Shown here piece after piece: positions 11,922 to 12,791 of a stretch of DNA of 12,791 nucleotides. The notes below the pieces were generated by a model. The model worked only from the letters and a program-made list of their open reading frames with translations. It did no database searches and was not told the origin of the DNA. This DNA is from UBA9676 sp036522155. Its GTDB lineage: Bacteria > Actinomycetota > Actinomycetes > Streptosporangiales > Streptosporangiaceae. The stretch covers positions 1 to 12,791 of the forward strand of contig DATDGI010000195.1 in NCBI GenBank assembly GCA_036522155.1, read 5' to 3'. Position numbers and translations under genes: made by a program. Within the stretch, counting starts at the first letter, position 1, and each line of letters begins with the position of its first letter.

Positions 11922-12791
11922 TCGGCATCGTCCCCGTTGCTCGTCTGCGCTGACACCGTCACGTACCTTCCCGCCCCACGGCTCAGCAACTCACGCGCGA
12001 CCAGGTCACCGATGCCCGCCGCGTCGCCGGGCGGCCCCTCGGCGCTCGCCGCCACCGCCACCGCGCCGTCGTCACCGACCACCACCGCGGTCAGCCGCAG
12101 CAGGCCGGTGACGGCTGCGTAGGCGCCCACCGGGGCATGGCAGCCGGCCCGCAGCCCGGCCAGCACCGCGCGTTCCGCGGTGACCGCGGCCCGGCTGCCC
12201 GGATCGTCCACCGCGCCGATCAGGGCCGCCAGGCCAGGATCCGTGCTGGCGCATTCGACCGCCAGCGCGCCCTGTCCGGCCGCCGGGACCATCTCATCGG
12301 GCTCGAAGACCTCGGTGATCAGGTCGAGGTGGCCGATCCGGGCCAGCCCGGCGTAGGCGAGCACCACCGCATCGAGCTCGCCGCTGCCGACCTTCGCCAG
12401 CCGGGTGCCGGCATTGCCACGGACCGGGACCGGGCGGATGTCCCGCCGGAGCAGCCGCAACTGAGCCGCCCGCCGTGGCGAGCCGGTGCCGATCCGCGCC
12501 CCGGCGGGCAGGTCGGCCAGCTTGGCGCCGTCCCTGGCCACCAGCGCGTCCCTGGGGTCGTCCCGGCCTGGCACCGCGGCCAGCACGATGCCGGGCTGGC
12601 TGGCGGTGGGCAGATCCTTGAGCGAGTGGACGGCGAGGTCGACCTCACCGGCCAGCAGCGCCTGGCGGAGCACGCTCACGAAGACGCCGGTGCCACCGAT
12701 CTGGGTGAGCTGCGCCCGGCTCGCGTCGCCGTACGAGGTCAGCCCGGTCAGTTCCACCCGGGCCCCGGTACGTTCGGTGAGCAGGCTGGCC
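11918..12791 (-). CDS. hemC: Hydroxymethylbilane synthase (porphobilinogen deaminase), N-terminus outside window
   Basis: This enzyme polymerises four porphobilinogen molecules to hydroxymethylbilane. About 290 codons lie in the window and the frame is open at base 12791. The first 20–30 residues, with the usual LRLGTRGS start, are beyond the edge. Visible motifs are AVHSLKDLPT with the catalytic Asp, GTGSPRRAAQL and RGNAGTRL (more often RGNVxTRL). VPAAGQGALAVE and the cofactor-binding Cys in AGCHAPVGAYA, which anchors the dipyrromethane primer, also appear. All core residues are present, so it should be active. An internal ATG (12757) is not the start, because homologous sequence (ASLLTERTGARVEL) continues upstream of it. 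The stop overlaps the hemD start. hemA is expected upstream by analogy to other actinobacteria. Confidence 0.96.
   Translation of the reverse strand, partial: ASLLTERTGARVELTGLTSYGDASRAQLTQIGGTGVFVSVLRQALLAGEVDLAVHSLKDLPTASQPGIVLAAVPGRDDPRDALVARDGAKLADLPAGARIGTGSPRRAAQLRLLRRDIRPVPVRGNAGTRLAKVGSGELDAVVLAYAGLARIGHLDLITEVFEPDEMVPAAGQGALAVECASTDPGLAALIGAVDDPGSRAAVTAERAVLAGLRAGCHAPVGAYAAVTGLLRLTAVVVGDDGAVAVAASAEGPPGDAAGIGDLVARELLSRGAGRYVTVSAQTSNGDDAE

Noticed and set aside
9846..12122. A 758-codon plus-strand open frame across hemB, hemD and hemC
   Set aside because: It is antisense to three clearly recognised enzymes. Long antisense frames arise where codon third positions are nearly all G or C. 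Its product is Arg/Gly/Pro/His-rich with no recognisable domain.

Overview
The window is about 12.8 kb of very GC-rich DNA. GTG starts are common, genes are joined by 4-nt stop/start overlaps, and several promoters look leaderless. With the hemC–hemD(cobA)–hemB and hemL–PGAM–tlpA–resB–ccsB gene orders, this points to the chromosome of an actinobacterium. I cannot place it below that level. I see no tRNA, rRNA, CRISPR array, insertion sequence or phage gene, and no gene-free stretch longer than 300 bases.

Layout, left to right. (1) 1–1182, minus strand: a putative zinc metallopeptidase with an HEVGH motif resembling the anthrax lethal factor/PPEP family. It is followed one base later by the start of a small unknown gene that runs off the left edge. 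(2) 1183–1347: a divergent promoter region with phased GTCAC/GTGAC half-sites. (3) 1348–1659, plus strand: a small single-pass membrane protein, probably from a leaderless mRNA. (4) 1678–5904, minus strand: a System II cytochrome c maturation operon read as histidine phosphatase, TlpA/ResA-like lipoprotein, ResB, CcsB. The ccdA gene that usually lies between tlpA and resB in actinobacteria is missing. (5) 6064–6966, plus strand: an EamA/DMT transporter that seems to start at CTG behind a perfect AGGAGG. It converges on hemL across a hairpin-rich gap. (6) 7038–12791, minus strand: tetrapyrrole genes read as hemC (5' end outside the window), cobA–hemD fusion, hemB, a divergent Prim-Pol-like gene, hemL.

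Functional logic. HemL makes 5-aminolevulinate, HemB condenses it to porphobilinogen, HemC builds hydroxymethylbilane and HemD closes it to uroporphyrinogen III. The CobA-like half of the fusion may divert this to siroheme or cobalamin. The neighbouring ResB/CcsB complex exports heme and attaches it to apocytochrome c, whose cysteines the TlpA/ResA-like protein reduces. Heme production and one main use of heme are therefore adjacent.

Most of the window is a conserved housekeeping neighbourhood. The least ordinary items are the lethal-factor-like peptidase, the Prim-Pol homologue with apparently lost catalytic residues coupled to hemL, the missing ccdA, the CTG start of the transporter, and several strong dyads between genes. 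I found no convincing new multi-gene system.
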